From positions 1 through 64,000 of the forward strand of contig CAMKPZ010000004.1 of NCBI GenBank assembly GCA_946414805.1: a stretch of DNA of 64,000 bases, given 5' to 3'. The stretch is from an uncultured Bacteroidales bacterium (lineage in GTDB: Bacteria; Bacteroidota; Bacteroidia; Bacteroidales; Paludibacteraceae). Within the stretch, counting starts at the first letter, position 1. Every line of letters starts with the position of its first letter. A model generated the notes under the pieces. It saw only the letters and a list, made by a program, of their open reading frames with translations, had not been told where the DNA came from and ran no database searches. This document shows, piece after piece, positions 1-7,803 of this stretch. A program made the position numbers and the translations under genes.

Positions 1-49
1 TGCAGCCGCCCATGGCTTTCTTGCCTGTAATTTGACAAATCTTTGACAT
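1..49 (-). CDS. rpmB: 50S ribosomal protein bL28, N-terminal fragment
   Basis: From an ATG at 49-47 the minus strand reads MSKICQITGKKAMGGC up to the window edge. This is the characteristic beginning of ribosomal protein bL28 (MSK-x-CQ-x-TGKKA), a component of the large ribosomal subunit. The remainder lies outside the window. A strong minus-strand promoter lies about 70 bases upstream, so it is expressed divergently from the DHH phosphoesterase gene. Only 16 codons are visible, but the start is distinctive. Confidence 0.8.
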   Translation of the reverse strand, partial: MSKICQITGKKAMGGC

Positions 50-93
50 TGTATTTTATATATTTTATTATTTTTTCGAACCAAGCATTTTCG

Positions 94-107
94 CGTGTAT
101 TTACACG
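94..107. other. Inverted repeat in the rpmB leader
   Basis: CGTGTA-TT-TACACG is a perfect 6-base inverted repeat just downstream of the expected rpmB start site. It could be an operator or a short leader hairpin; no function can be assigned from sequence. Confidence 0.35.
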
Positions 108-116
108 AAAAAGCGT

Positions 117-149
117 GCAAAGGTACTGCTTTTTTTTCAAATACACAAA
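117..149 (-). promoter_or_regulatory. Bacteroidota-type promoter for rpmB
   Basis: On the minus strand TACCTTTGC (125-117) is a perfect match to the -7 box TAnnTTTG. A TTTG -33 element (149-146) lies 20 bases upstream. It drives rpmB leftward and is back-to-back with the promoter at 187-218. Confidence 0.7.
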
Positions 150-186
150 TTTTTTTACAAAAAAATGAGTTTTTTCTTTCTTTTTC

Positions 187-218
187 TTGCATATTCAGCA
201 GAAATGTCGTATCTTTGC
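187..218 (+). promoter_or_regulatory. Bacteroidota-type promoter for the DHH phosphoesterase gene
   Basis: TTG at 187-189 and TATCTTTGC at 210-218 are 20 bases apart, matching the -33/-7 arrangement of Bacteroidota sigma factor. The expected start of transcription just after 218 rules out the upstream in-frame ATGs and supports initiation at 237. Confidence 0.7.
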
Positions 219-236
219 ATGCAAATTCAGAAGAAT

Positions 237-1283
237 ATGGTTATCTCATTTGACTCGAAAGATTTATCCGCGGCGCAGACGATGATCGCGCACGCAAACA
301 ATATAGTTATTGCCACCCACATGGCGCCCGACGGCGATGCGATGGGTTCCGCTTTGGCGGTATATCATTGGCTCCTAAACCGGCCGTCAGCCGTCAGCCA
401 TCCGCAGGAAGCAGTCGTCATTGTGCCGAACGCCTTTCCGGATTTCTTCCGATGGATGCCAAGGGCAAGCGATATCTTGATTTATGAGAAAGAGGCGGAG
501 AAATGCAATACGCTGATTGCCAACGCCGACCTTTTCATCTGCACGGATTTCAACGATCCGAAACGCATCGGTCCCGTGGGCGACAAGATAGTCGCTTCCG
601 GTGCGCCGAAGATCCTGCTGGACCATCATCTCCATCCTACGGATTTTGCATCCGTCGTCTTCTCTTATCCGGAGGCCACTTCGTCCTGCGAGATCGTCTA
701 TCGGTTTATGGAGCAGGGCGGTCCGTTTCTGAACAAAGAGATCGCGTCCTGCCTCTACACAGGGCTGATGACCGACACCGGCAATTTCGCCTTCAACTCA
801 TCGAGTTGCGAGTTATACGAGATCATCGCCGAGCTCATCCGCGCCGGTGCAGAGAAAGATGCGATCTTCGACGCGGTCTTCAACCAGTATTCGGTGGATC
901 GTCTGCGGCTGATGGGATATGCGCTGTACCGCAAGATGCGGATCTATCCGGAGCACCATCTGGCGCTGATCACGCTCTCTGCGGACGAGTTGGACCAGTA
1001 TCACTACCAGGTGGGCGACACCGAAGGGTTGGTGAACATGCCGCTGCAGATCAGCGATGTCTATTATTCGGTTTTCATGCGCGAAGAGCGTCCCAAACCC
1101 GGCACCCCCAGACCGCGGATCCGTATCTCGTTCCGCTCACAGGGCAACCGGCCGGTGAATATCTGGGCAAGCGAGATCTTCCACGGCGGCGGACATGCGA
1201 ACGCCTCCGGAGGAGAGATCTTCGGAACCCTGAATCAAGCGGTGCAACTCTTCGAGAAGACTTTCCCTTCGTACCTTATCTGA
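237..1283 (+). CDS. nrnA: DHH/DHHA1 family phosphoesterase (NrnA-like nanoRNase / pAp phosphatase)
   Basis: A 348-residue DHH-superfamily phosphoesterase. Members degrade short RNA oligomers, pAp or cyclic-dinucleotide linearisation products with divalent metals in the cytoplasm. Visible motifs: HMAPDGDAMGS near residue 28 (metal ligands H, D, D), LLDHHLHP near 128 (the DHH motif), GLMTDTGNF in the middle, and GGGHANASGG near 316 (DHHA1 substrate-binding motif). The ATG at 237 is chosen because the upstream in-frame ATG at 165 precedes the promoter. A 7-residue insert, PSAVSHP, comes from a heptamer array. The stop overlaps the convergent HAD gene by 8 bases. Substrate preference cannot be read from sequence. 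Confidence 0.88.
   Translation: MVISFDSKDLSAAQTMIAHANNIVIATHMAPDGDAMGSALAVYHWLLNRPSAVSHPQEAVVIVPNAFPDFFRWMPRASDILIYEKEAEKCNTLIANADLFICTDFNDPKRIGPVGDKIVASGAPKILLDHHLHPTDFASVVFSYPEATSSCEIVYRFMEQGGPFLNKEIASCLYTGLMTDTGNFAFNSSSCELYEIIAELIRAGAEKDAIFDAVFNQYSVDRLRLMGYALYRKMRIYPEHHLALITLSADELDQYHYQVGDTEGLVNMPLQISDVYYSVFMREERPKPGTPRPRIRISFRSQGNRPVNIWASEIFHGGGHANASGGEIFGTLNQAVQLFEKTFPSYLI
383..403. repeat. Heptamer array in nrnA (CAGCC family)
   Basis: Three 7-base units (GCCGTCA, GCCGTCA, GCCATCC) inside nrnA are read through in frame as SAVSHP, between two conserved secondary-structure elements of the N-terminal domain. Confidence 0.75.
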
Positions 1284-1947
1284 CCGGCAGTTCGGAGGGA
1301 TGATCGATGATACGGGTACAACCGGCTTCCACGAGTCTTTCGCGGGAGACAAAGCCCCATGAGCAAGCGGTGAAAGGAAGACCGGCATTAGCCGCCGTGT
1401 CGCGATCCACCAGACTGTCGCCGATATAACTCACCATTGGGGCGTTTGGCATTTGTACATTCAGTTTTGCCAAGATGTCCCGAACGATCTGCGGATCGGG
1501 TTTGCGGGGCACTCCTTCACGTTCACCGAAGACAATATCAAAGAGACCGGGAAAGAAATGGGAGACAATCTTCTCCGTAGCCGCCTGGTACTTATTGCTT
1601 GCCACCGCCAGCAAAGCACCGCGGGACTTGAGATTCTTCAGCAACTCCGGGATCCCTTCGTATGGGCGCGTATGATCGCAGTTGTGCGCGTTATAATAAG
1701 GTACAAACGCCGCCATCACTTCGTCCACCACCGCCGGCTGAGGATCCGTTCCACCTGCCCTAAGGGCACGTTCAATGAGTTTGCGCACACCGTTTCCGAC
1801 CAACTGAGGATAGGCCTCTATCGGATGTACAGGATAGCCGCAAGATGTCAGCGCGTGATTGCAGGCATACCCCAGATCATCGATCGTGTTAAGAAGCGTT
1901 CCGTCCAGATCGAAGATATAGACATTATATTCGTTATTCTCTTTCAT
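1276..1947 (-). CDS. gph: HAD-family hydrolase, phosphoglycolate phosphatase type
   Basis: A 223-residue HAD hydrolase with all four motifs: FDLDGTLLNT (residues 12-21, nucleophile Asp and acid/base Asp), VASNKYQ (motif II), the Lys in RKPDPQI (motif III) and GDSLVDRDTAANAG (motif IV). A helical cap follows motif I, as in the Gph subfamily that dephosphorylates 2-phosphoglycolate formed during DNA repair. The ATG at 1947 is used; a longer open frame upstream is antisense to the next gene. It is last in a three-gene minus-strand operon, 10 bases after the TamB gene. Related HADs act on other small phosphoesters, so the substrate is inferred. Confidence 0.82.
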   Translation of the reverse strand: MKENNEYNVYIFDLDGTLLNTIDDLGYACNHALTSCGYPVHPIEAYPQLVGNGVRKLIERALRAGGTDPQPAVVDEVMAAFVPYYNAHNCDHTRPYEGIPELLKNLKSRGALLAVASNKYQAATEKIVSHFFPGLFDIVFGEREGVPRKPDPQIVRDILAKLNVQMPNAPMVSYIGDSLVDRDTAANAGLPFTACSWGFVSRERLVEAGCTRIIDHPSELPVR

Positions 1948-1957
1948 TTTATTGCAA

Positions 1958-4900
1958 TCAGAAGGGATAGCCGATACCGAAATTGAGGCGGAGGGCATCA
2001 AGGGCGGAGGGGATATTGAAATAGGTATTGATCGGCTGCGCCTTATCGGGTTTGCCTTCCTTATCGTATTTGAAAGTCTGGTACGGCGCATGGATACCCA
2101 CACCGAGGTCAAGACGGATGACAAGTCCGTCAAGATCAAGACGGAGTCCGGCACCTGTACCGAGGGCGATCTGCTTGGCAAACTCAGGGTTGTTGTAGAG
2201 TCCGTCGTAGAGGTTGTCGGGTATCTCAAGGCGCGTGAGGTAGTCCTCATATCCGGCGGCTTTAAAGAGATCGACTGTCGAATACCAATTCCAGACATTG
2301 CCGGCGTCCACAAAGGCGGCTCCGTACAGTTTCCATACAATGGGGAAGCGAAGTTCGAAGTTCGCCTCCAGTTTGACATCTCCGGCATGGAAGAAGTTCT
2401 GGTTATATTTCGCCGAATAGAAGTTACCCGGACCATAGGCGTACGGCGTAGCGGCACGCATACCAAGCGGTCCGCCGGCATAGAACGCCTCGGAAAGGGG
2501 CGCGAAATAAGAGTTGCCAAGCGGTATGTTAGCCCCCGCAAAAAGGCGGGTAGCAATCGATACTTGATCGGTGAGATTGAACTTATTGCGCAACTCGGCA
2601 GAGAGTTTGATAAACTGGTTGAAGGATATCTTTCCGAGGGGTTTGTCCAACTCCGACCATTTATGTCCGAAGGCACAATAGATCGCATTGATCAGGTTTC
2701 CCGACTCCTTGACTCCGAGATCGAGGAAAGTGTTCACGGCACGTTTGTCGCGATAGTCATTATAGGTGAAGTTATAACCGATAGAGGGCACGAACTCGTC
2801 CCCTGCAATGACTTTGATCAGTTGCGGGTACTCGGCAGCCTTATCCAGCAGATCTTCCGACTCCGCCTTCATCTTCACCACCGAGAGGGAGAATGGCGTG
2901 AAAGCGTGGGTGATATACGGGCTGTTGGGCGAATGGATGAAATAGGTGAACGACCCTGTGAACTTATGCACACCATAGCCTCCGGCGATATTCTCATACT
3001 GGTATCCGACCATATACCGCGTGTCTCCATCGGGGTTGTTGTCCCCTGCCCAATGAAGATAAGGGAAGACGAGCGAGGCATTGGCGCCCAACTTATAGGT
3101 ATCGGTTTTCTTGGGGTCGCCCGGGTGTCTGTTTCTGAGCGCCCAATAGTACGCACCGTTACCTTTGAGAGAGAAGGTCTCTCCTTTACCCAGAACATTC
3201 TTCAGCGAATACTTGAGACTCGCATCCGGACCGAGAGAGTTATTGGAACGATAGACCAGACCAGCGTCTGCCGTGATTCCGTGGGTTCGGGCGATCGTAT
3301 CTCCGCGGAAGGGTTCCTGTTTCTTCCATTCTTTGAAAGCCCGGACGCCGAGACCGGATTTATAGAGTTCGCCCTCCAGCACATTATTCTTATCGCGGCG
3401 CGAATACAAGCGCAGCGAGACATTGCCGTCCTTGGTTAATTTATAGTCAGCAGTAATACTGGATAGCAGTCCCTTCGTCTCGTTCTCCTCTGGGTTGTCA
3501 GAGATGGTGGAACCGATGGTGAGACGCAGTTTGTTCTTTAAGAAAGACTTGCTGAGCGTAATATTCGTATTCTTCTTGCCGGAACTGAAATCAACCTCCA
3601 TGAACTTACCCATCTTGGAGTTGGATATAGCTGCGTTGATACGGCTGTTGACTATCGATGAGAGCGCGTATCCTTCCCGTTGCGCCGCCTCGTTACTCTG
3701 CCCGAGATACATACCGGTGGCAAGGAGCATAGCCGCCAAGCCTTCACGCGTACCTTCGTCCGCAGAAGCCAGTTCTTTCGAAACCGCTTCGTCTCCCGGT
3801 GCCTCCAGGAAGAAACCGATGGACTTGATGCCTATCGAGTCCAGTTCGCCCTTCACGCGCACGCCAGTATTGAAATTGACACGCCGGGCACCGGCACCTT
3901 TGGACTCCACATCGGCTTTCACTTTCTGCGACGCGGACACATCGAGACGCGTCTGTCCGACCGGTCCGTGGAAGGATATATTGCTACCCGAATCCACTTT
4001 GAAAGGCATCACCGGATAGGCCTTGGGGGAATAGCGGAGCGTACCGTGATCCACATTGATCTGTCCGCCCAGATTGAGAGGAACGCTATCCTTCATGCCG
4101 TACCGGACATTCACGGTGCCGTAAGGCTTAACTTGCGCCAGATTCTTCTTGTCTATCGGATATGTGATATCCGTAGCAGGCAGGATCGATACATTCACAT
4201 CCGCCACGATCGAGTCAAGCGGTCCGGAGACGATGCCGCGGATATCTGTAGCCAGATCGCCATAGACGGGCAAAGGTCCGCCTTTGTCCAACTTGACGGG
4301 AGCAAAACTGTCCGCCGCCAGCACCACGTTGAGCCGCATACTATCCAGATCCAGACCTCCGTTGAGAGCGATAAAAGTGCTGTCGGCGCCATAGACAGGC
4401 AGACCGTTGAGATCGAGTTTGTTATGCTCCATGATGATCGGAGTCCGGCCTAAACTCAGCCCCACGCCATAAGGCTTGTACTGCGCCGCTACATCAAGCG
4501 GAAGCACGTTCGCAGAGAGATCGAGGTTACGGGGCAGACCATCCGCCGAGGCTTGTGCCCGAACGGCACCGCTGAGGTCTATGTCCTTGATCTTCAGAAT
4601 ACTATCCACAAGATCAAGAGGTATATCGTCGAGTCGCACACCGGCTTTGACGGCATGGGCGTATTTTTCAGAAGGCGAAAGGGTCAGATCAACCGTCCGG
4701 CTACCTAACAGGATCGTGTCGTAGGCCAGTTCATCCAAAGCCAGACAGCCTATTCCGTTCAGTTCGTTTCCTTCGCGCTTGAGATCCAGCCAGAGATTGG
4801 CATCTGTCTTCAGTTCGCGCATCGGCATTGCCCCGTCAGTGAGTTTCGAAGCGAGATCCACAGAAGCGGTAGTCACGCCTTCCTCCATCTGCACATCGAG

Positions 4901-6763
4901 TGTTGCTTTCGCCGCCGGCAGACGAAGCGGAAATCGGGCTTCGGCGGTCTGCGAGTGGTCATTGGTAGCCGCCTTCAGACGGAGACGGGTTCGGGTCGAA
5001 TCGGAACGAAGTGCCAGCGCCGCTTCGTTAATATCTACACCTATGCTGTCAATGAAAGCCTGCAACGGGCTTCCTTTGCGGAGGGTGATATCTGCGTCGA
5101 GTGCAGGAATGAGAGGCCGGATAGAATCGATGACGGTCAGATCCTGCAGCGAAGTGATGGCAGCGATATTCGCGGAATCGGAAACCGCTTGCAGTAACGG
5201 CGGAATGGATGCGACAAGCCGCATCACATGCATCGGGCTCTGTATGTCGGCACGCAGGCCCGGCATACGCAGGGCAAGCGAAGTAGCGGTATCTGTAGCG
5301 AAATCCAGACACAGGCTGTCCGCCTTGATCGTCCGTTGGGCCACACGGGCTTGTACGCCGCGCATCCTTGTATGATAGTCCACGCCCATCTTCTCCGGAC
5401 GGATGAGCGGGCCGTTCCCTTTCGCAAAGAGTTCCGACACACGGAACCGGTGATCCGTTTGTCCGCGGAACTGCAGATCGTTCATCGTCATATCCACCGG
5501 CAGATGCAGCGTGCCGTCCAGTATGCCGTTCTCCAGAGAGGCGTCTAACTGCATTCCCGACACATTGATATCCTCGTATATTGCATCCCTGAGATGCAGA
5601 TTGAGCTGACTCCGCATGGGTTTGCGGGGGTTGATACCCTTACCCTGCGCCTCTATGTCTCCGGCCAGGACAATATGCGCAGAGTTCCGAAGGAGAGGCG
5701 ACAGATCGACCCGGTCGATATGCACGGAGGCGTCGTAGCGCTCATCGTCGATATCATAGAACGCGCGGAGGTTTGCTTTGGATCCCCGGAAATCCGCATC
5801 GCCGATGGTCTGTACCTGCATTGTCTGGAGATCCATCTGCGTGGACGAGAGATCAGCGGTAGCGCCTATCTCCGCTGAACGCACATGAAGCCCGGGCGAA
5901 GTGATCAGTCCATGGGCTATATCAGCGCAAGCCGCACCATAGACCGTATCTGCCGGAATACGCAGATTAGCCAGCGAGAACACAAAGTTCCCTACATCAA
6001 TCCGCCGCGCATCATACCGGTTGGCTCCGACATCCACCAGTGCGTTTGCATCCAGACTGCCGGTCCGGATATCCATACCAAGCGGCGTGAGACGGAAATG
6101 AATATTCCTCAACTCGCCGTCCGGCAACTCGAAAGAGAGCGGAACCGGTTTGGGCTCTGTAACTATGGTATCGGGAGGCGGCGTACCGCGCAGATCAATA
6201 CCGCAATACACATCGTTCAGCCGCAGTCCATACAAGGGATAACGCCCTTCTCTGATATTCAGTTCGGGCGAAGAGGCCAGCAGATGACCTACTATCGCGT
6301 CCACACCCACAGAAGGGATGAGAGAGTCGGAATGGAATGTCGTTTGCTCCAAGCGGAGAGTATCTACCCGGATAACCGGCAACGGGTTGTCGGCGATGGG
6401 CGATTGGGCGGTTCTGGCAAGAGCGAAAAGACGGAGGGAGCGGACATAGACAAGCGTGTCCACACCGCGATGTCCCACAAAAAGACTGTCTATCTCCACG
6501 CGGACAGGAAGATCGGACTTCCCTTTGTACGCCCGGTAAAGGAGCACGGGCGAGTGGTGAAGCGGCGAGAGATAGATACGGGAGAGCGATATGTCGTAAT
6601 CGGTCTTGGCGTTCGCTATCTCGATGCCTTTATGGAGCGTCGCCGTCCGTACGGAAGGGACATAAAGCACACTTGCCACTGCGGAAAGCAGCAGAACAAG
6701 CAGGACCAGAACAATGACCGAAATGGTCAAAGGGATCTTCCAGATGAGCGAACGGCGCGCCAT
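1958..6763 (-). CDS. tamB: TamB-like translocation protein fused to a TamL/BamA-type outer-membrane barrel
   Basis: A single 1601-residue frame. An N-terminal signal anchor (residues about 9-33) is followed by a long repetitive beta-rich AsmA/TamB region that ends near residue 1120 in a typical DUF490 C-terminus (motif DYKLTKDGNVSLRLYSRR). The frame then continues into about 450 residues with the features of an Omp85/TamL barrel: FYAGGPLGMRAATPYAYGPG near 1430, then DVKLEANFELRFP, AAFVDAGNVW, GTGAGLRLDLD and a C-terminal phenylalanine. TamB normally spans the periplasm as a lipid or protein conduit to a separate TamA/TamL with POTRA domains; no POTRA domain is visible here. The ATG directly abuts the TAA of the upstream barrel gene, so translation is probably coupled. 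Confidence 0.85.
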   Translation of the reverse strand: MARRSLIWKIPLTISVIVLVLLVLLLSAVASVLYVPSVRTATLHKGIEIANAKTDYDISLSRIYLSPLHHSPVLLYRAYKGKSDLPVRVEIDSLFVGHRGVDTLVYVRSLRLFALARTAQSPIADNPLPVIRVDTLRLEQTTFHSDSLIPSVGVDAIVGHLLASSPELNIREGRYPLYGLRLNDVYCGIDLRGTPPPDTIVTEPKPVPLSFELPDGELRNIHFRLTPLGMDIRTGSLDANALVDVGANRYDARRIDVGNFVFSLANLRIPADTVYGAACADIAHGLITSPGLHVRSAEIGATADLSSTQMDLQTMQVQTIGDADFRGSKANLRAFYDIDDERYDASVHIDRVDLSPLLRNSAHIVLAGDIEAQGKGINPRKPMRSQLNLHLRDAIYEDINVSGMQLDASLENGILDGTLHLPVDMTMNDLQFRGQTDHRFRVSELFAKGNGPLIRPEKMGVDYHTRMRGVQARVAQRTIKADSLCLDFATDTATSLALRMPGLRADIQSPMHVMRLVASIPPLLQAVSDSANIAAITSLQDLTVIDSIRPLIPALDADITLRKGSPLQAFIDSIGVDINEAALALRSDSTRTRLRLKAATNDHSQTAEARFPLRLPAAKATLDVQMEEGVTTASVDLASKLTDGAMPMRELKTDANLWLDLKREGNELNGIGCLALDELAYDTILLGSRTVDLTLSPSEKYAHAVKAGVRLDDIPLDLVDSILKIKDIDLSGAVRAQASADGLPRNLDLSANVLPLDVAAQYKPYGVGLSLGRTPIIMEHNKLDLNGLPVYGADSTFIALNGGLDLDSMRLNVVLAADSFAPVKLDKGGPLPVYGDLATDIRGIVSGPLDSIVADVNVSILPATDITYPIDKKNLAQVKPYGTVNVRYGMKDSVPLNLGGQINVDHGTLRYSPKAYPVMPFKVDSGSNISFHGPVGQTRLDVSASQKVKADVESKGAGARRVNFNTGVRVKGELDSIGIKSIGFFLEAPGDEAVSKELASADEGTREGLAAMLLATGMYLGQSNEAAQREGYALSSIVNSRINAAISNSKMGKFMEVDFSSGKKNTNITLSKSFLKNKLRLTIGSTISDNPEENETKGLLSSITADYKLTKDGNVSLRLYSRRDKNNVLEGELYKSGLGVRAFKEWKKQEPFRGDTIARTHGITADAGLVYRSNNSLGPDASLKYSLKNVLGKGETFSLKGNGAYYWALRNRHPGDPKKTDTYKLGANASLVFPYLHWAGDNNPDGDTRYMVGYQYENIAGGYGVHKFTGSFTYFIHSPNSPYITHAFTPFSLSVVKMKAESEDLLDKAAEYPQLIKVIAGDEFVPSIGYNFTYNDYRDKRAVNTFLDLGVKESGNLINAIYCAFGHKWSELDKPLGKISFNQFIKLSAELRNKFNLTDQVSIATRLFAGANIPLGNSYFAPLSEAFYAGGPLGMRAATPYAYGPGNFYSAKYNQNFFHAGDVKLEANFELRFPIVWKLYGAAFVDAGNVWNWYSTVDLFKAAGYEDYLTRLEIPDNLYDGLYNNPEFAKQIALGTGAGLRLDLDGLVIRLDLGVGIHAPYQTFKYDKEGKPDKAQPINTYFNIPSALDALRLNFGIGYPF

Positions 6764-7600
6764 TTAGAAACTCTTCTGTACACCGAACTTAAGACCGTAT
6801 AGGCCCGGCGTAAATTGGTTGGACAAGAGGTTGCTCAGTTTGCCGGAGAAAAGAATGACATCGTTTCTGTACTCGTGGTGGTTGCCATAGTTATAGGCTG
6901 TGCCGCTATAGCCCAGAGAGAGGATCGAGAAGAATATCTGGAACGTGCTCTTGCGGTTAAACTGATACGTAATGACCGGCGACACCTGAAATCCGTATGT
7001 CGTTGCATAACGCAACCCGTCATAATCGGTGTTTTGCACTTTTCCTTCCGTCACACGGGGAAAATCCATTCCCGTGTAGAGGTGTGCCTCCAGCCATATT
7101 CCCAATTTGCCGTTAAATAGCGTTTTCATTTTGTAGCGTACATACGGAGCCACCTCCCATGAGCCTACATGAACGCGGAGATCGGTATAATAGGTGGTGT
7201 CTAAATCCACATCGGTAACCATAAAGAGGCTTTTATAATTGGCATAACTGCCTCCGAACCGCATACCCAAATGCACTTTCTCCGTCAGCCGCCAGCCTAA
7301 CTCCGGAGTCAGAGCGATGGAAAAGCCGTTCTCTCGGCTCTCCTTTTTGGAATCGTGGTGGAAATAGATGTCAAAGTTGTAGCCGTAATACAGTTTCTGT
7401 TTCCAGAGTGGCACCTCCGGGAGTTTTACGGGCGACACAAGAGTGTCCTGCACCTCGTCCGCAGACTTGGTCTCTCCGGCTATCGTGGCCACGGAAGCCA
7501 GTCCTTCTGCAATATGATCGTCTTTCGGCGCGTCCTGAGTCTGCGCCATCGCGGAGACGGCGAAGAGTGAAAAAATGAGAAGAGATATTTTTTTGGTCAT
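6764..7600 (-). CDS. Putative outer-membrane beta-barrel protein
   Basis: A 278-residue protein with a clear Sec signal peptide (MTKKISLLIFSLFAVSAMA, cleavage near AMAQ). A short acidic linker leads into alternating amphipathic strands rich in aromatic residues, ending LKFGVQKSF with a terminal Phe typical of Bam substrates. The segments VHLGMRFGGSYANY, YVRYKMKT and FSILSLGYSGTAYNYG look like barrel hairpins. It is first in an operon with the TamB-barrel fusion, with stop and start adjacent, which fits an envelope role, perhaps as a client or partner. I do not recognise a named family. Confidence 0.75.
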   Translation of the reverse strand: MTKKISLLIFSLFAVSAMAQTQDAPKDDHIAEGLASVATIAGETKSADEVQDTLVSPVKLPEVPLWKQKLYYGYNFDIYFHHDSKKESRENGFSIALTPELGWRLTEKVHLGMRFGGSYANYKSLFMVTDVDLDTTYYTDLRVHVGSWEVAPYVRYKMKTLFNGKLGIWLEAHLYTGMDFPRVTEGKVQNTDYDGLRYATTYGFQVSPVITYQFNRKSTFQIFFSILSLGYSGTAYNYGNHHEYRNDVILFSGKLSNLLSNQFTPGLYGLKFGVQKSF

Positions 7601-7628
7601 AATAACTCAAATTACACATAAAACGGAT

Positions 7629-7660
7629 GCAAAGGTACTACAACTTTTTCAAAATACAAA
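7629..7660 (-). promoter_or_regulatory. Bacteroidota-type promoter for the barrel-tamB-HAD operon
   Basis: On the minus strand TACCTTTGC (7637-7629) is preceded by TTTG (7660-7657) with a 19-base spacer. It lies about 30 bases before the ATG at 7600. Confidence 0.7.
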
Positions 7661-7730
7661 ATCCGGATTTCAAAAACCGGAGTATTTCAGGCAAAAAGGC
7701 ACATTATTAATAAATAATTTACGCGCGCGC

Positions 7731-7762
7731 TTGCATAAATCAAAAAAAAGTTGTACCTTTGC
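7731..7762 (+). promoter_or_regulatory. Bacteroidota-type promoter for the SurA-like gene
   Basis: TTGCATAAATC begins at 7731 and TACCTTTGC lies at 7754-7762, a 20-base spacer. It is divergent from the promoter at 7629-7660, and the upstream element shares the TTGCATA extension seen at several other promoters in the window. Confidence 0.7.
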
Positions 7763-7803
7763 ACGCTTTTTGTGGGCAATACAACGAAACAAAAAATAAT
7801 GAT

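Noticed and set aside
1948..2688. N-terminal extension of the HAD phosphatase to 470 residues
   Set aside because: The extension lies in another frame of the TamB-barrel gene and is Ser/Arg/Pro-rich with no homology; the HAD fold begins at MKENNEYNVYIFDLDGT.
1952..3439. Long plus-strand open frame (495 codons) opposite the TamB-barrel gene
   Set aside because: It is antisense to a well-supported outer-membrane protein, has no recognisable domain and arises from the codon bias of the opposite strand.
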